From Shewanella sp. Arc9-LZ (lineage in GTDB: Bacteria; Pseudomonadota; Gammaproteobacteria; Enterobacterales; Shewanellaceae), in contig NZ_CP048031.1 in NCBI RefSeq assembly GCF_010092445.1, forward strand, positions 744,001 to 808,000: 64,000 nt of DNA, written 5' to 3'. The notes below the pieces were generated by a model. The model had not been told where the DNA came from, searched no databases, and was given only the letters and a program-made list of their open reading frames with translations. Every line of letters begins with the position of its first letter. The first letter of the stretch is position 1. This document shows, one piece after another, positions 43,608 through 53,602 of this stretch. The translations under genes and the position numbers were made by a program.

Positions 43608-43828
43608 TTATATCAATCACTTTATCGCAGTATTATCAGTCCTTTTTTGATTGTTAACAGAAGGTAAAGTTCATAAATTGATGTGGATAAATTTATCTTG
43701 CTTGAGCAAAAGACATCATCCTTGTTAATTGGTCTATTTTATCGAAAGAAAATCACACTATTATGCAATATTTATTCAGTTAACAGCCTGCTATTATTAA
43801 ATAGTTATTTTTCATCACCGAGGTTTTC

Positions 43829-44695
43829 ATGAAAGTATTACAGCGTTTTAGCGCTTTGCCCGCAATGGACGGTGATGGTGTAAACATTAATCGTATTGCC
43901 GACTTTGATAAGCTTCGTTTTGATCCATATTTAATGATCGATGAGATTAAGTCTGATGATGAACAAGATTTTATTGGTGGTTTTCCGCCGCATCCACATA
44001 GAGGTGTAGAAACCTTTACTTATATTCGTAAAGGCGGCTTTGAACATCGCGATCAAATGGGCAATGTTAAACCTATTCGTGCCGGAGATGTGCAGTGGAT
44101 GAGTACTGGCAGTGGCGTGCTGCATTCTGAAATGCCATTAGCAGATGCCAAAGAAGGGCTGCATGGGTTTCAAATTTGGATCAATATGCCAGCAAAACAC
44201 AAAATGCGTCCGCCGATTTATCAAGACAGCAGCAAACAGACTAATCCCCGTATAAATAACGAACACGGCGCAACGCTTGTTGCCTTGGCGGGGAGTTGGG
44301 GTTTTAATCATGAGCCACATAAGATTACTTCAACTCTTCAGGGGTTAGCTGGCCATGGGGCAATTGCTGATTTAACGTTAACTGAATATGGTCACTGCAC
44401 GCTGAACCTTGCAGAGCACCAAACGGTGTGCGCTTATGTGTATCAAGGCGAGCTTAACTATATTGATGCACAAGGTTTGCGAGAAACTGCAGGAGCAGGG
44501 CAGTTTTTAGTTTTAAATGCGCTTGAAGTCTGTCATTTTCAAACCGAGGCCACAGGTGCTGGGTTGTTAATATTAGCGGGCAAGCCGATTAACGAAAAAA
44601 TTGTCCACATGGGGCCGTTTGTGATGAATACCCAGGCTGAGATAGAGCAAGCTGTTCGTGATTATCAGCAAGGCCACTTTGGCCAAATTACCTAG
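43829..44695 (+). CDS. Pirin family protein (bicupin)
   Basis: The 288-residue protein has two cupin domains. The N-terminal pirin motif includes FPPHPHRGVETFTYIRKGGFEHRD and GDVQWMSTGSGVLHSEMP, giving the His/His/His/Glu metal site (H in HPHRG, H in LHSE and E). The C-terminal cupin is degenerate as usual. Bacterial pirins bind Fe; some oxidise quercetin or act as redox-sensitive regulators. Actual activity is unknown. The ATG at 43829 has CGAGG upstream. Single gene. Confidence 0.9.
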   Translation: MKVLQRFSALPAMDGDGVNINRIADFDKLRFDPYLMIDEIKSDDEQDFIGGFPPHPHRGVETFTYIRKGGFEHRDQMGNVKPIRAGDVQWMSTGSGVLHSEMPLADAKEGLHGFQIWINMPAKHKMRPPIYQDSSKQTNPRINNEHGATLVALAGSWGFNHEPHKITSTLQGLAGHGAIADLTLTEYGHCTLNLAEHQTVCAYVYQGELNYIDAQGLRETAGAGQFLVLNALEVCHFQTEATGAGLLILAGKPINEKIVHMGPFVMNTQAEIEQAVRDYQQGHFGQIT

Positions 44696-45020
44696 CATTA
44701 CCCTCAAAATAAGCTGAATTATCGATAAATATTTGTCAGCGAACTGCGAATAAAATTGCTACAATAGCTGACATCTGGCTTAGGTTTGTTTTAAGACCTT
44801 TGCTCACACCAATCTTATTTATTATCTGTTCCTTCTGGCAAGATAAATCGTTCGCAAATAGCGGTAAGCATTTTTCATATAACATCATTGTATATGCTAA
44901 TTTTGTTCCGCTGTTTAATGATAGTTTTGCGCGTTATTGGCTCATTTATGTAATGGTATTGGTATATTTTTTTGCAGCTTTTGCCTGCTTTTTACCTTTC
45001 GATATCAGAGGATATTTGCC

Positions 45021-46424
45021 TTGAGTCAGTCTACAGAACAAGTCGTTAACACGGCTTTTGCATCACTTAAATTAAAACCTGAATTGCTTGAAAACCTCCA
45101 AACTATGGGTTTTGAATCGATGACTCAGATCCAAGCTGAGAGCTTACCGCCTATTTTGGCCGGTGAAGATGTTATCGGCCAAGCGATGACAGGTTCAGGT
45201 AAAACAGCTGCCTTTGGTTTAGGATTGCTTAATAAACTGGATGTAAAACGTTTTCGCATCCAAACCATGGTGCTTTGTCCAACGCGTGAGTTAGCCGACC
45301 AAGTAGCGAAAGACATTCGTACCTTGGCCCGTGGTATCCATAACGTTAAAGTACTAACGCTATGTGGCGGCGTACCTATGGGGCCACAAGTTGGCTCATT
45401 GGAACACGGAGCACACATTATTGTCGGTACACCGGGTCGTATTGTTGATCATTTAGATCGCAACCGTTTAGATTTAAGTAACATGAACATGCTGATTTTA
45501 GATGAAGCTGATCGCATGTTAGAAATGGGCTTCCAACAGCACATTGACCAAATCATTGCAGCGGCCCCTCGTGAACGTCAAACATTGCTGTTTAGTGCCA
45601 CGTTCCCAGATCAAATCCAAGCGATTGCCGATCAAATTCTGTATAAACCGGTAATGGTTAAAGTTGAAGCTAAACACGATAACCTCACTATCGATCAGCA
45701 CTTTTATCGTATTGAAGATAACCAGGGCCGTCTTGAGGCATTGCGTTTATTGTTATTAGATAAGCAGCCTGGAAGCGCAGTCGTGTTTTGTAATACCAAG
45801 CGTGAAACCCAACAAGTGGCTGACTCATTACATGAGTTTGGCTTTAGCGTACTAGCATTACATGGCGATTTAGAGCAGCGCGATCGCGATCAAATGTTAT
45901 TGCAGTTTGCTAACCGTAGTGCGCGTATTTTAGTTGCTACCGACGTAGCTGCACGTGGTTTGGATATTGATGAGTTAGACGCAGTATTTAACTATCATAT
46001 TGCTTACGATACTGAAGTGCATATTCACCGTATCGGCCGTACTGGCCGTGCTGGCAGTTCTGGAGCCGCATATACTTTCTTTGGTGAAGAAGACGGTTAC
46101 AAAATGGCGATGATTGAAGAAGCCATGAACAAAGATGTCGTCAGTGAGCCTTTACCGCCAATGAGTGCGCTCAACAAGCAACCGCTTGCTGCTGAAATGA
46201 TCACCATTCAGATTGAGGCGGGTAAAAAGCAAAAAATCCGTCCTGGTGACATTGTTGGTGCATTAACGGGTGGCAATGGTTTAGATTTTAACGATATTGG
46301 CAAAATTAAAGTGACTGATTTTCGCGCTTACTTTGCCGTAAAAAGCAATGTGTCTAAACAAGCGATGAATATCATCAGTAAAGGTAAGTTAAAAGGCCGT
46401 AGCTATCGTGCGTGGTTCATGTAA
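45021..46424 (+). CDS. dbpA: ATP-dependent RNA helicase DbpA
   Basis: This ~467-residue DEAD-box helicase has a Q motif (MTQIQAESLPP), Walker A (AMTGSGKT), PTRELA, DEAD, SAT, LHGDLEQRDRDQ and [12 protein letters not shown]-terminal DbpA RNA-binding domain (about 395-467: IEAGKKQKIRPGDIVGALTGGNGLDFNDIGKI) confers specificity for 23S rRNA helix 92. It assists 50S subunit assembly. I use the TTG at 45021, with AGAGGA upstream, rather than an ATG at 44937 that would add a hydrophobic, unrelated extension. It is convergent to rhlE with a shared terminator. Confidence 0.93.
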   Translation: MSQSTEQVVNTAFASLKLKPELLENLQTMGFESMTQIQAESLPPILAGEDVIGQAMTGSGKTAAFGLGLLNKLDVKRFRIQTMVLCPTRELADQVAKDIRTLARGIHNVKVLTLCGGVPMGPQVGSLEHGAHIIVGTPGRIVDHLDRNRLDLSNMNMLILDEADRMLEMGFQQHIDQIIAAAPRERQTLLFSATFPDQIQAIADQILYKPVMVKVEAKHDNLTIDQHFYRIEDNQGRLEALRLLLLDKQPGSAVVFCNTKRETQQVADSLHEFGFSVLALHGDLEQRDRDQMLLQFANRSARILVATDVAARGLDIDELDAVFNYHIAYDTEVHIHRIGRTGRAGSSGAAYTFFGEEDGYKMAMIEEAMNKDVVSEPLPPMSALNKQPLAAEMITIQIEAGKKQKIRPGDIVGALTGGNGLDFNDIGKIKVTDFRAYFAVKSNVSKQAMNIISKGKLKGRSYRAWFM

Positions 46425-46450
46425 CTGAGCCTTTTGCAGCCTGTAGGGTT

Positions 46451-46495
46451 GCAGTTGATTGATTTGCAGTTGATTGATTTGCAGTTGATTGATAG
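46451..46495 (+). repeat. 15-bp tandem repeat, three copies
   Basis: gcagttgattgattt is repeated twice exactly and a third time with the last three bases changed to tag, just behind the dbpA stop. No coding or regulatory role is visible. Confidence 0.9.
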
Positions 46496-46523
46496 TTAGT
46501 CGATTGGGTTATGCCTGAATAAT

Positions 46524-46558
46524 AAAAAAGCCGGTGAACAATGTTCACCGGCTTTTTT
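46524..46558. terminator. Strong bidirectional terminator between dbpA and rhlE
   Basis: A 17-bp perfect inverted repeat (aaaaaagccggtgaaca / tgttcaccggctttttt) leaves a tiny loop, with A and T runs at both ends. It lies between convergent genes and should terminate both. Confidence 0.95.
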
Positions 46559-46573
46559 ATGCTCTATCGCAAG

Positions 46574-48007
46574 TTAGCTTTTAACTTTAGCGTTGGCATA
46601 AGGATTATTGCTATTGGCTGACACTACTGGTGCAGTACCACTGCGACGTGGTGGACGATTACGCTGTGGTGGTTTATTACCATTCGCTCTAGCTTCCGCT
46701 TTAGGATCTGCAGGCTTATCGTGACTGCGTGATGGTTGGCGAGAGTCAGGTTTACGCGCTGGTTTATCACCTTGAGCGCCATCATTTGCATGCTGTTGAG
46801 CATGTTTACTGCGATTCGGGTTTGGCTTTTTAGCGCTATTACCGCCAGATCTGCTACTCGCTTCAGGGATAGTGAATGGTGCTTCAAAACCAGCAAGTTG
46901 CTTACGCTCAATAACACGATTGATTAAACGCTCGATATCATGCAGTAATTTAACTTCTTCAAGACCCACTAATGATACAGCTTGACCTGTTGAACCAGCA
47001 CGGCCGGTACGGCCAATACGATGCACATAATCTTCAGGTACGTTAGGTAAGTCAAAGTTAACCACAAATGGCAGTTGATCGATGTCGATGCCACGCGCGG
47101 CAATATCTGTTGCGACCATAACTTGTACGGCACCGGCTTTAAAATCTGCCAATGCTTTAGTGCGTGCTGTTTGGCTTTTATTGCCATGAATGGCAGCGGC
47201 TTTGATGCCAGCAGCTTCTAGGCTTTTCGCTAAACGGTTAGCACCATGTTTGGTACGAGAAAACACTAACACCTGTTTCCAATCATTGGTTTTAATCAGT
47301 TCGATTAGCGCCATTGATTTACGGGTTTTATCCACTGGATACACACATTGGGTCACGGTGTTTGCTGTTGCGTTACGCGGCGTAACTGAAATCTCTACCG
47401 GATTGTTAACCAGGCCTTTAGCAAGTTCACGAATTTCATTCGAGAATGTTGCTGAAAACATCAAGTTTTGACGCTTAGCGGGTAATAATGCTAATACTTT
47501 TTTAATGTCGCGAATAAAGCCCATGTCTAGCATGCGGTCTGCTTCGTCTAACACTAGAATTTCTAATTTGTTAAAGCTAATGGCTTTTTGCTGACATAAG
47601 TCGAGTAAACGGCCTGGCGTTGCGACCAGAATGTCGACACCATTTCTGAGCGCAGCTAATTGTGGCACGATGGACACGCCACCAAAGACTACGGCTGATT
47701 TTAACGGTAAGTTGATGCCGTAAGTGGCGACGCTTTCTTGTACTTGCGCGGCAAGTTCGCGTGTTGGTGTTAATACTAGCGCACGGACTTGACCACGTTG
47801 CGCTCGTTCACCTTTAGATAATAATTCTAAAATTGGTAAGGTAAAACCAGCTGTTTTTCCTGTCCCTGTTTGTGCTGCTGCCATTACATCTTGACCGGCT
47901 AAAACAGCTGGAATTGCTTGTGCTTGAATTGGAGAGGGGGTGTCATAACCTTGTTTTTCAACCGCTTTTAAAATAGCAGCATTCAGACCAAGTGAGGAAA
48001 AACTCAT
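46574..48007 (-). CDS. rhlE: ATP-dependent RNA helicase RhlE
   Basis: The 477-residue protein begins [33 protein letters not shown]. It has Walker [37 protein letters not shown] and [10 protein letters not shown]. The last ~100 residues are a low-complexity Arg/Lys/Asn/Ser/Pro-rich tail typical of RhlE, which binds RNA non-specifically. It acts in ribosome maturation and RNA decay in the cytoplasm. The start at 48007 is followed by the family N-terminus, with AGAGATTT upstream. It is the second RhlE-type gene of the window (other: 10133-11398). Confidence 0.94.
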   Translation of the reverse strand: MSFSSLGLNAAILKAVEKQGYDTPSPIQAQAIPAVLAGQDVMAAAQTGTGKTAGFTLPILELLSKGERAQRGQVRALVLTPTRELAAQVQESVATYGINLPLKSAVVFGGVSIVPQLAALRNGVDILVATPGRLLDLCQQKAISFNKLEILVLDEADRMLDMGFIRDIKKVLALLPAKRQNLMFSATFSNEIRELAKGLVNNPVEISVTPRNATANTVTQCVYPVDKTRKSMALIELIKTNDWKQVLVFSRTKHGANRLAKSLEAAGIKAAAIHGNKSQTARTKALADFKAGAVQVMVATDIAARGIDIDQLPFVVNFDLPNVPEDYVHRIGRTGRAGSTGQAVSLVGLEEVKLLHDIERLINRVIERKQLAGFEAPFTIPEASSRSGGNSAKKPNPNRSKHAQQHANDGAQGDKPARKPDSRQPSRSHDKPADPKAEARANGNKPPQRNRPPRRSGTAPVVSANSNNPYANAKVKS

Positions 48008-48343
48008 AGAAAAATCTCTTTGGGCAACGCATTGTTGCTTTGAATAAAAGGTAGCCAGTAACGGCGGCCGTGAAGCTTACCTGAAAACCTCTTTGAGTGC
48101 TATCAAATCCCTGTGTGGGCAACGATATATACTCTGAAATCACAATTAATAATGGACTATTTAATGGTGAAAATGTCTCGCTTATGATTGCCAAATACAG
48201 CGATTTAATGAAATCGTGTTAATCTTAAGACCAGAATCAGTGCTAAAAGTCGACTTATTGCATACAATAAAATGGTAACTCGTTTTCTATCTAAATATTC
48301 AGCGACTTAGCTGAGGTTACTTAACTTAAGGTGTCTCTAACTG
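48008..48343. other. Divergent intergenic region between rhlE and the DUF3626 gene
   Basis: About 335 bp without a credible gene; a 78-residue minus-strand frame (47958-48194) overlaps the rhlE start and has no ribosome site. It may hold a long rhlE leader, as is common for cold-inducible RNA helicases, but no specific structure was identified. Confidence 0.45.
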
Positions 48344-49402
48344 ATGAAATTAACGGCACAAATACATATTGAGAAAATGGCGTATGAGCTGCGAGATCAT
48401 GCTCATGCCGTGATCAAAAATGTGCTGTTAATGTCTAATATTTCAACCTTATCTCTTCAACTTGCTATGCGCGAGCTCGCTCAACATAGCCGAGTCGCGT
48501 TGCATTTTCATCCCGATCAAATTGATAATCGAGGCCTCACTGTCGTTGATGGTTTATTGCGTGACGGGGTGTATAAAAGCCAGTTTGAAACCCATGTCTC
48601 TAATGGTCATTTATCACCAGAATTAGGCGGTTCTCGCGACCATTGGGAAAACCAATTATTTGGTCACAGCTATTCTGGGATTAAGCATCGGCCTAAATAT
48701 GGTGCGTTAGATTTTGGTTTGTGCCCATTAGGTCCGGCGCCTCGCTTTGGCAGTTGTTATTTAGTGACTCATCCTCAAATATTGTCTCGATGTACCTTTA
48801 GTTACATGGACTCTTATCGGTTGCCCAAAGAAAAGGGCACTATAAAGTGTTTTGATGCGATTTTAGCGGCATTACTCAGTGAGAGTTTTGAGCGTCAATA
48901 TGCTTTGGGTATTTCTGGGCTTAAACCGAGTAAGTTGATTGAACATTTTAGTCAGCATTTAACCGATGATATCAGTAGCCGTTTCGATGTGGCCCCTAGC
49001 GGTAATTTAGATCATTATATTGAAGCCCAAATTCACGGCGATGTGTCGCTGGATCAAGATATTGCCATATTAGTGGCCGATCCGTCATATGTAGGCACTG
49101 CCATTGGCGATTCATTAGTCGCCTTGTGTCATGAGTATGGAATTGAGTTGCATTGGCATCAAGGGCGGCAGATTAATGTGGCACAAATACCCGATGATTT
49201 TCGTGGTGCTGCGATGCCTATTTTGGCGCAAAGCCTTGCTGAAAATGAGTTGATTAATGCTGAGATTATTGGCCGTGCGGCGTATCAATTGCAAAAAAAA
49301 CCGGCTTCATGGAGTGAGCGTGGTGCACATTCTAAAAAACGACAAGACTTAAAGTTACTCTGGCACGTATTGGTAAAATACGGGGAGAGTACTGGTCAAT
49401 AA
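48344..49402 (+). CDS. DUF3626 domain protein
   Basis: The 352-residue protein carries the DUF3626 signature: VALHFHPDQIDNRGLTVVDGLLRDGVYKSQFETHVSNGHLSPELGGSRDHWENQLFG and YGALDFGLCPLGPAPRFGSCYL. The family is seen in many bacteria and has no known activity; the conserved H-F-H-P-D, ET-SNG and PRFGSC motifs suggest an enzyme with nucleotide- or phosphate-type chemistry, which is a guess. No signal peptide. The start at 48344 is the first ATG of the frame, with only a weak ribosome site (aaggtg). It is divergent from rhlE and stands alone. Confidence 0.85.
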   Translation: MKLTAQIHIEKMAYELRDHAHAVIKNVLLMSNISTLSLQLAMRELAQHSRVALHFHPDQIDNRGLTVVDGLLRDGVYKSQFETHVSNGHLSPELGGSRDHWENQLFGHSYSGIKHRPKYGALDFGLCPLGPAPRFGSCYLVTHPQILSRCTFSYMDSYRLPKEKGTIKCFDAILAALLSESFERQYALGISGLKPSKLIEHFSQHLTDDISSRFDVAPSGNLDHYIEAQIHGDVSLDQDIAILVADPSYVGTAIGDSLVALCHEYGIELHWHQGRQINVAQIPDDFRGAAMPILAQSLAENELINAEIIGRAAYQLQKKPASWSERGAHSKKRQDLKLLWHVLVKYGESTGQ

Positions 49403-49734
49403 ATGTTATTACCAACAATAAATTATTTTACTCGCATTGCTTCCCCTTTGGTTCTTTTTGCAAATTAGCTTGGTTTTGTCGCTCAACGTGTTTGTGTTAA
49501 AAACTGTGTTTAACACTGTGATATTGTTTGTGATTAACCATTTTATTTGTAAAAGATGCACTTTATTGAATTTGATAAGTTTCAAGCTGATAGTGGTTAA
49601 ATTTAATCTTTAAATAAGGCTTTATTAGCAAAATGTGAATCAGATAACATTTACACTGTTTTAGGTGTTAACTCGATGCCAGTACTGCGATACTGCGTGA
49701 TTAAAGTGGTCATCGATAACTCTGCCGGAGCTTC
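49403..49734. other. Intergenic region upstream of cydDC
   Basis: About 330 bp without a gene. It contains gtgttaaaaactgtgtttaacac (49494-49516), with inverted halves gtgttaaa/tttaacac and GTTAA-like repeats reminiscent of ArcA-type sites. The match is too loose to call as an ArcA box. The end supplies GCCGGAGCTTC before the cydD ATG. Confidence 0.45.
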
Positions 49735-51525
49735 ATGGACAAGTCGTTAGAAAAGTCATTAGCCAAATGGCTTAAAAGCCAACAATCTTCTTGTGGTATT
49801 TTCCTCAAACTATCGGTGCTATGTGGTGTGCTAAATGGCATTGCCATGGTGGCACAGGCCTATTTTATTGCTCAGATTTTACAGGGTGTCATTATTGATA
49901 GCCTTGTTCCCGCCACATTAAACATTCAATTTTTTGCCCTTATTGGTTTGCTATTCACCCGAGCATTGTTAGCGCAGGTGCGTGAACGGATAAGCTTTGA
50001 GGCGGGCAAACGTTTACGCACCGACATACGCCAGGCGGTGCTCAATAAATTAGTCGCATTAGGGCCGGTATTTATTAAAGGCAAACCTGCTGGGTCATGG
50101 GCAACCTTAGTATTTGAGCAAGTTGAAGATTTGCATGACTATTATGCTAAATACCTACCGCAGATGATGCTGGCAGGGTTTATTCCTTTGCTTATATTAG
50201 CCTGTGTGTTTCCGCTTAATTGGGCCGCTGGGATCATTTTGATGGCCACGGCACCATTGATTCCGCTATTTATGATTTTAGTGGGTATGGGCGCCGCAGA
50301 TGCTAATCGTAAAAATATGCAGGCGTTATCACGTTTAAGCGGTCACTTTATGGATCGCCTAAAAGGCCTACAAACGTTAAAGCTGTTTAATCGCGGTGAA
50401 GCCGAGTTAGTTAACATTGAACATGCTTCGGAAGATTTTCGTGCCCGGACGATGTCGGTATTACGCTTAGCCTTTCTTAGCTCCGCGGTATTAGAGTTCT
50501 TTGCCGCGGTATCGATTGCCGTGTTGGCGGTGTACTTTGGCTTTAGTTATTTAGGCCATTTAGATTTTGGTCACTATGGCGTACAGGTAAGTTTGTTTAC
50601 TGGCATGTTTGTGTTGATTTTAGCGCCAGAATTTTATCAACCCCTACGAGACTTAGGCACTCATTATCACGCCAAAGCTCAAGCGATAGGCGCTGCAGAA
50701 GCGTTGGTTGAGCTACTTGATTATCACGTTAATACCCCTGCTAAAATCCATTCAGCATCACCAGATATGGCGTTCACAGCCGACAGCATAGACATTCAAG
50801 CGATTGGGGTTGAAGTGTTTAGTTTAGATGGTCAGCGTTTAGCTGGGCCAATATCATTTACATTACCCGCAGGTGAACACTGGGCTATTGTGGGCCCAAG
50901 TGGTGCGGGTAAAACCAGCTTGCTTAATGCGTTGCTGGGTTTTTTGCCTTATCAGGGATCGTTACTGATTAATGGTCAGGAATTTTCACAACTTAATGTG
51001 GCTCAGTGGCGGCAACATTTGGCTTGGTTAGGGCAAGATCCGCAATTGTTTCATGGCACGGTAAGAGAAAATGTTGCATTGGCCAATCCGCAATTAAACG
51101 ATGAACAAATTATGACGTTGCTAGAACAAGCTGATATCAGTGAGTTTGTAAAGCAGCAACCATTAGGCCTCGATTTAGTCATAAGCGACCAAAGTGCAGG
51201 AGTGTCAGTGGGCCAGGCCCAGCGTTTTGCATTAGCACGTGCGTTGGCACAACCCGCTAAATTGTTTTTATTAGATGAACCCACTGCCAGCTTAGATGCC
51301 CAAAGCGAGCAGTCAGTGCTGGCCTCGTTGCACCGCGCGATGCAGTCGACAACAGCATTAACCGTTACCCACAAATTAGATGATTTACACAACATGAATT
51401 ACGTATTGGTGATGGACAACGGAATGGTAGTGCAGCAAGGCCATGTCAATGATTTACAGCAGGCTGATGGATTATTAGCACAAATGCTCAATCAGCAACA
51501 GAATCAACAACCGGAGGTGTGCTGA
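49735..51525 (+). CDS. cydD: Heterodimeric ABC exporter subunit CydD (cytochrome bd assembly)
   Basis: This 596-residue ABC half-transporter has six spans in the first ~320 residues and a C-terminal nucleotide-binding domain. Walker A is GPSGAGKTS, Walker B LFLLDEPTASLD, and the signature is SVGQAQR in place of LSGGQ. With CydC it exports glutathione/cysteine or moves heme for assembly of the cytochrome bd oxidase and periplasmic cytochromes c. The genes overlap (TGATG), so expression is coupled. The start at 49735 has CCGGAG upstream. The non-consensus signature suggests an asymmetric dimer. The oxidase genes cydAB are not in this window. Confidence 0.93.
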   Translation: MDKSLEKSLAKWLKSQQSSCGIFLKLSVLCGVLNGIAMVAQAYFIAQILQGVIIDSLVPATLNIQFFALIGLLFTRALLAQVRERISFEAGKRLRTDIRQAVLNKLVALGPVFIKGKPAGSWATLVFEQVEDLHDYYAKYLPQMMLAGFIPLLILACVFPLNWAAGIILMATAPLIPLFMILVGMGAADANRKNMQALSRLSGHFMDRLKGLQTLKLFNRGEAELVNIEHASEDFRARTMSVLRLAFLSSAVLEFFAAVSIAVLAVYFGFSYLGHLDFGHYGVQVSLFTGMFVLILAPEFYQPLRDLGTHYHAKAQAIGAAEALVELLDYHVNTPAKIHSASPDMAFTADSIDIQAIGVEVFSLDGQRLAGPISFTLPAGEHWAIVGPSGAGKTSLLNALLGFLPYQGSLLINGQEFSQLNVAQWRQHLAWLGQDPQLFHGTVRENVALANPQLNDEQIMTLLEQADISEFVKQQPLGLDLVISDQSAGVSVGQAQRFALARALAQPAKLFLLDEPTASLDAQSEQSVLASLHRAMQSTTALTVTHKLDDLHNMNYVLVMDNGMVVQQGHVNDLQQADGLLAQMLNQQQNQQPEVC

Positions 51526-53258
51526 TGTCGCAACCCGTTGATGCCGCGCCGCGTAACATTATTCAGGTGTTACGGCCGTTTATTGCTTTGTTCCGCCGCC
51601 AGTGGCTGATGATGTTAGTCGGCTTATTGCTTACGTTTACCACGTTACTCACCGGTATTGGTCTGTTGTCTTTATCTGGTTGGTTCTTATCAGCCAGTGC
51701 GGTAGCAGGCTTAGCAGTGTTGACGGCCCAAACATTCAACTTTTTTACCCCGGCAGGAGGCGTTCGATTTTTCTCCATCGCCAGAACAGCAAGTCGTTAC
51801 GGCGAGCGTTTAGCAACGCATGAAGCGACCTTTAAATTGCTGACTCAACTGCGTGTTTGGGCATGGAATAAGTTGCTACCGTTGAGTGCTGCTAACTTAC
51901 AAGGTCTGCGCAGAGGCGACTTACTCAATCGTTTAGTTGCCGACATTGATACGTTAGATCATCTCTACTTACGCTTACTCACGCCAATGACCGCATCTTT
52001 GATGATGATTGGGGTATTGTTGGTGTTTCTCGGGTGGTTTGATAACCATTTAGCCTTGAGTTTATGTGCTTTGTTATTAGCGGCTTGGTTTATCTTACCG
52101 CTGGTATTTTATTACTTAGGTAAGGCACCTGGGCAAGCATTGATGCAAGCGCAAAGGCAATATCGAGTCGAGTTGTTTGATGTTATTCAGGGGCAAGCTG
52201 AATTAAGTTTATTTGGCGCCAATAAGCGTTTTTTAGCCCAACTTGATAAATCACAGCAGGCTTTATTTAGTCAGCAAACTACCATGGCTAATATTACTGG
52301 GTTGAGCCAAGCATTATTGATATTAATCAATGGCATTGCAGTAGTGTTTATGTTGTATTTAGCGGGTCAAAGCGTCGGAGATGCCACGCCTCCGGGGCCG
52401 TTAATGGCCTTAATGGTGTTTGCCACCATGGCCAGTCTTGAAATGATGATGCCAATAGCCGGTGCATTTCAACATTTATCTAGTACAGTACTTGCTGCGC
52501 GGCGGGTGACCGAAATAACCGAACAAATACCGAGTGTTAAATTTAATGCTAACAGTCACTTGCAAGCAAAACACGGCGCCTTGCAGCTCAGTGGCATCCA
52601 CTTTGGTTATCACAGCCATTCACCGGTGTTACAAGGTGTAGATTTGACTCTTAAAGCCGGTGAAAAAGTGGCTATTTTAGGTCCCACAGGTTGTGGTAAA
52701 TCCAGTTTGTTGGGGCTGATTACTCGTGATTGGGCGCCGCAACAAGGGTCTATTTCGCTTGATGGCGAGCCCATAAGTGCCTACAGCGATGCCAATCTTC
52801 GTGCTGCGATGACCGTGGTGAGTCAGCGAGTTTATCTGTTTTCTGGCACCTTACGTGACAATTTAGCCTTGGCGTTGCCCTTTGTGCAAAGCGAAACCCA
52901 AAAAGCTCATGATCCTCGTTTTATAGAGGTATTACAGCGCGTTGGTTTACAAACCTTGTTGCAGGGCGATAAACCATTAGATTGCTGGATAGGTGAGGGC
53001 GGCCGACAATTATCGGGTGGTGAGCAGCGCAGAATCGGAGTCGCAAGGGCATTATTGCGTGACGCTCCTTTGTTATTGCTTGATGAACCGACTGAAGGAT
53101 TAGATAAACGTACCGAGCGTGAAATCCTTAACGTGTTGCTCGATTTTGCGGAGTATAAAACCCTGTTAATGATTAGTCATCGTTTGACTGCGTTAGAACA
53201 AATGGATTGCGTGTACCTTTTTCAACAAGGTCGACTAATTCAACAGATAGCGGATTAA
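51525..53258 (+). CDS. cydC: Heterodimeric ABC exporter subunit CydC (cytochrome bd assembly)
   Basis: The ~577-residue partner of CydD has about six N-terminal spans and a C-terminal ATPase with Walker A GPTGCGKSS, a canonical signature LSGGEQRR and Walker B LLLLDEPTEGLD. It forms the CydDC thiol/heme transporter needed for cytochrome bd maturation. The ATG at 51525 overlaps the cydD stop codon (TGATG) and has CCGGAGG upstream; an in-frame GTG at 51519 is less suitable. It is the last gene of the pair. No clear terminator follows. Confidence 0.93.
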   Translation: MSQPVDAAPRNIIQVLRPFIALFRRQWLMMLVGLLLTFTTLLTGIGLLSLSGWFLSASAVAGLAVLTAQTFNFFTPAGGVRFFSIARTASRYGERLATHEATFKLLTQLRVWAWNKLLPLSAANLQGLRRGDLLNRLVADIDTLDHLYLRLLTPMTASLMMIGVLLVFLGWFDNHLALSLCALLLAAWFILPLVFYYLGKAPGQALMQAQRQYRVELFDVIQGQAELSLFGANKRFLAQLDKSQQALFSQQTTMANITGLSQALLILINGIAVVFMLYLAGQSVGDATPPGPLMALMVFATMASLEMMMPIAGAFQHLSSTVLAARRVTEITEQIPSVKFNANSHLQAKHGALQLSGIHFGYHSHSPVLQGVDLTLKAGEKVAILGPTGCGKSSLLGLITRDWAPQQGSISLDGEPISAYSDANLRAAMTVVSQRVYLFSGTLRDNLALALPFVQSETQKAHDPRFIEVLQRVGLQTLLQGDKPLDCWIGEGGRQLSGGEQRRIGVARALLRDAPLLLLDEPTEGLDKRTEREILNVLLDFAEYKTLLMISHRLTALEQMDCVYLFQQGRLIQQIAD

Positions 53259-53602
53259 AATAAGCCATTAGCGGATTAAACTCTTAGCCTAGCGCAATAG
53301 AACATACGTTATGGCTGTTTTGGTGCGGAGTAATCAAGTCTAATTTGTGGATGTTAATCAATCTAGTCGTGGGTTTTTTATGGATTATCGGTTATAACAT
53401 GTACCGCTAATACTGCCGGAATGTAACAACCCTTTTGACACATAAATTACATAAATAGTTTTATCTCGAGACCATAAATTGACCTGCTTCACAAATCTGG
53501 CATTCGGTTATGTTCCAAAATTACAGTCCTCGCTCGGAGTGTGATCTTAGTTACTATATTAGTAGTTGCAAACATATAACATGAGCTATCGAATATTTTT
53601 AG
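53259..53602. other. Intergenic region between cydC and the nqr operon
   Basis: About 340 bp, probably holding the nqr promoter. A 12-nt string tagcggattaaa is repeated at 53249 and 53269. A 76-residue minus-strand frame (53489-53719) overlaps nqrA and is ignored. No regulatory site is clear. Confidence 0.45.

Noticed and set aside
44800..45024. Frame upstream of dbpA, and an alternative dbpA start at 44937
   Set aside because: The sequence is hydrophobic and unrelated to helicases. The TTG at 45021 with AGAGGA gives the DbpA family N-terminus.
49494..49516. ArcA box upstream of cydDC
   Set aside because: The repeat halves only loosely resemble the ArcA consensus, so it is mentioned as a repeat in the intergenic entry only.
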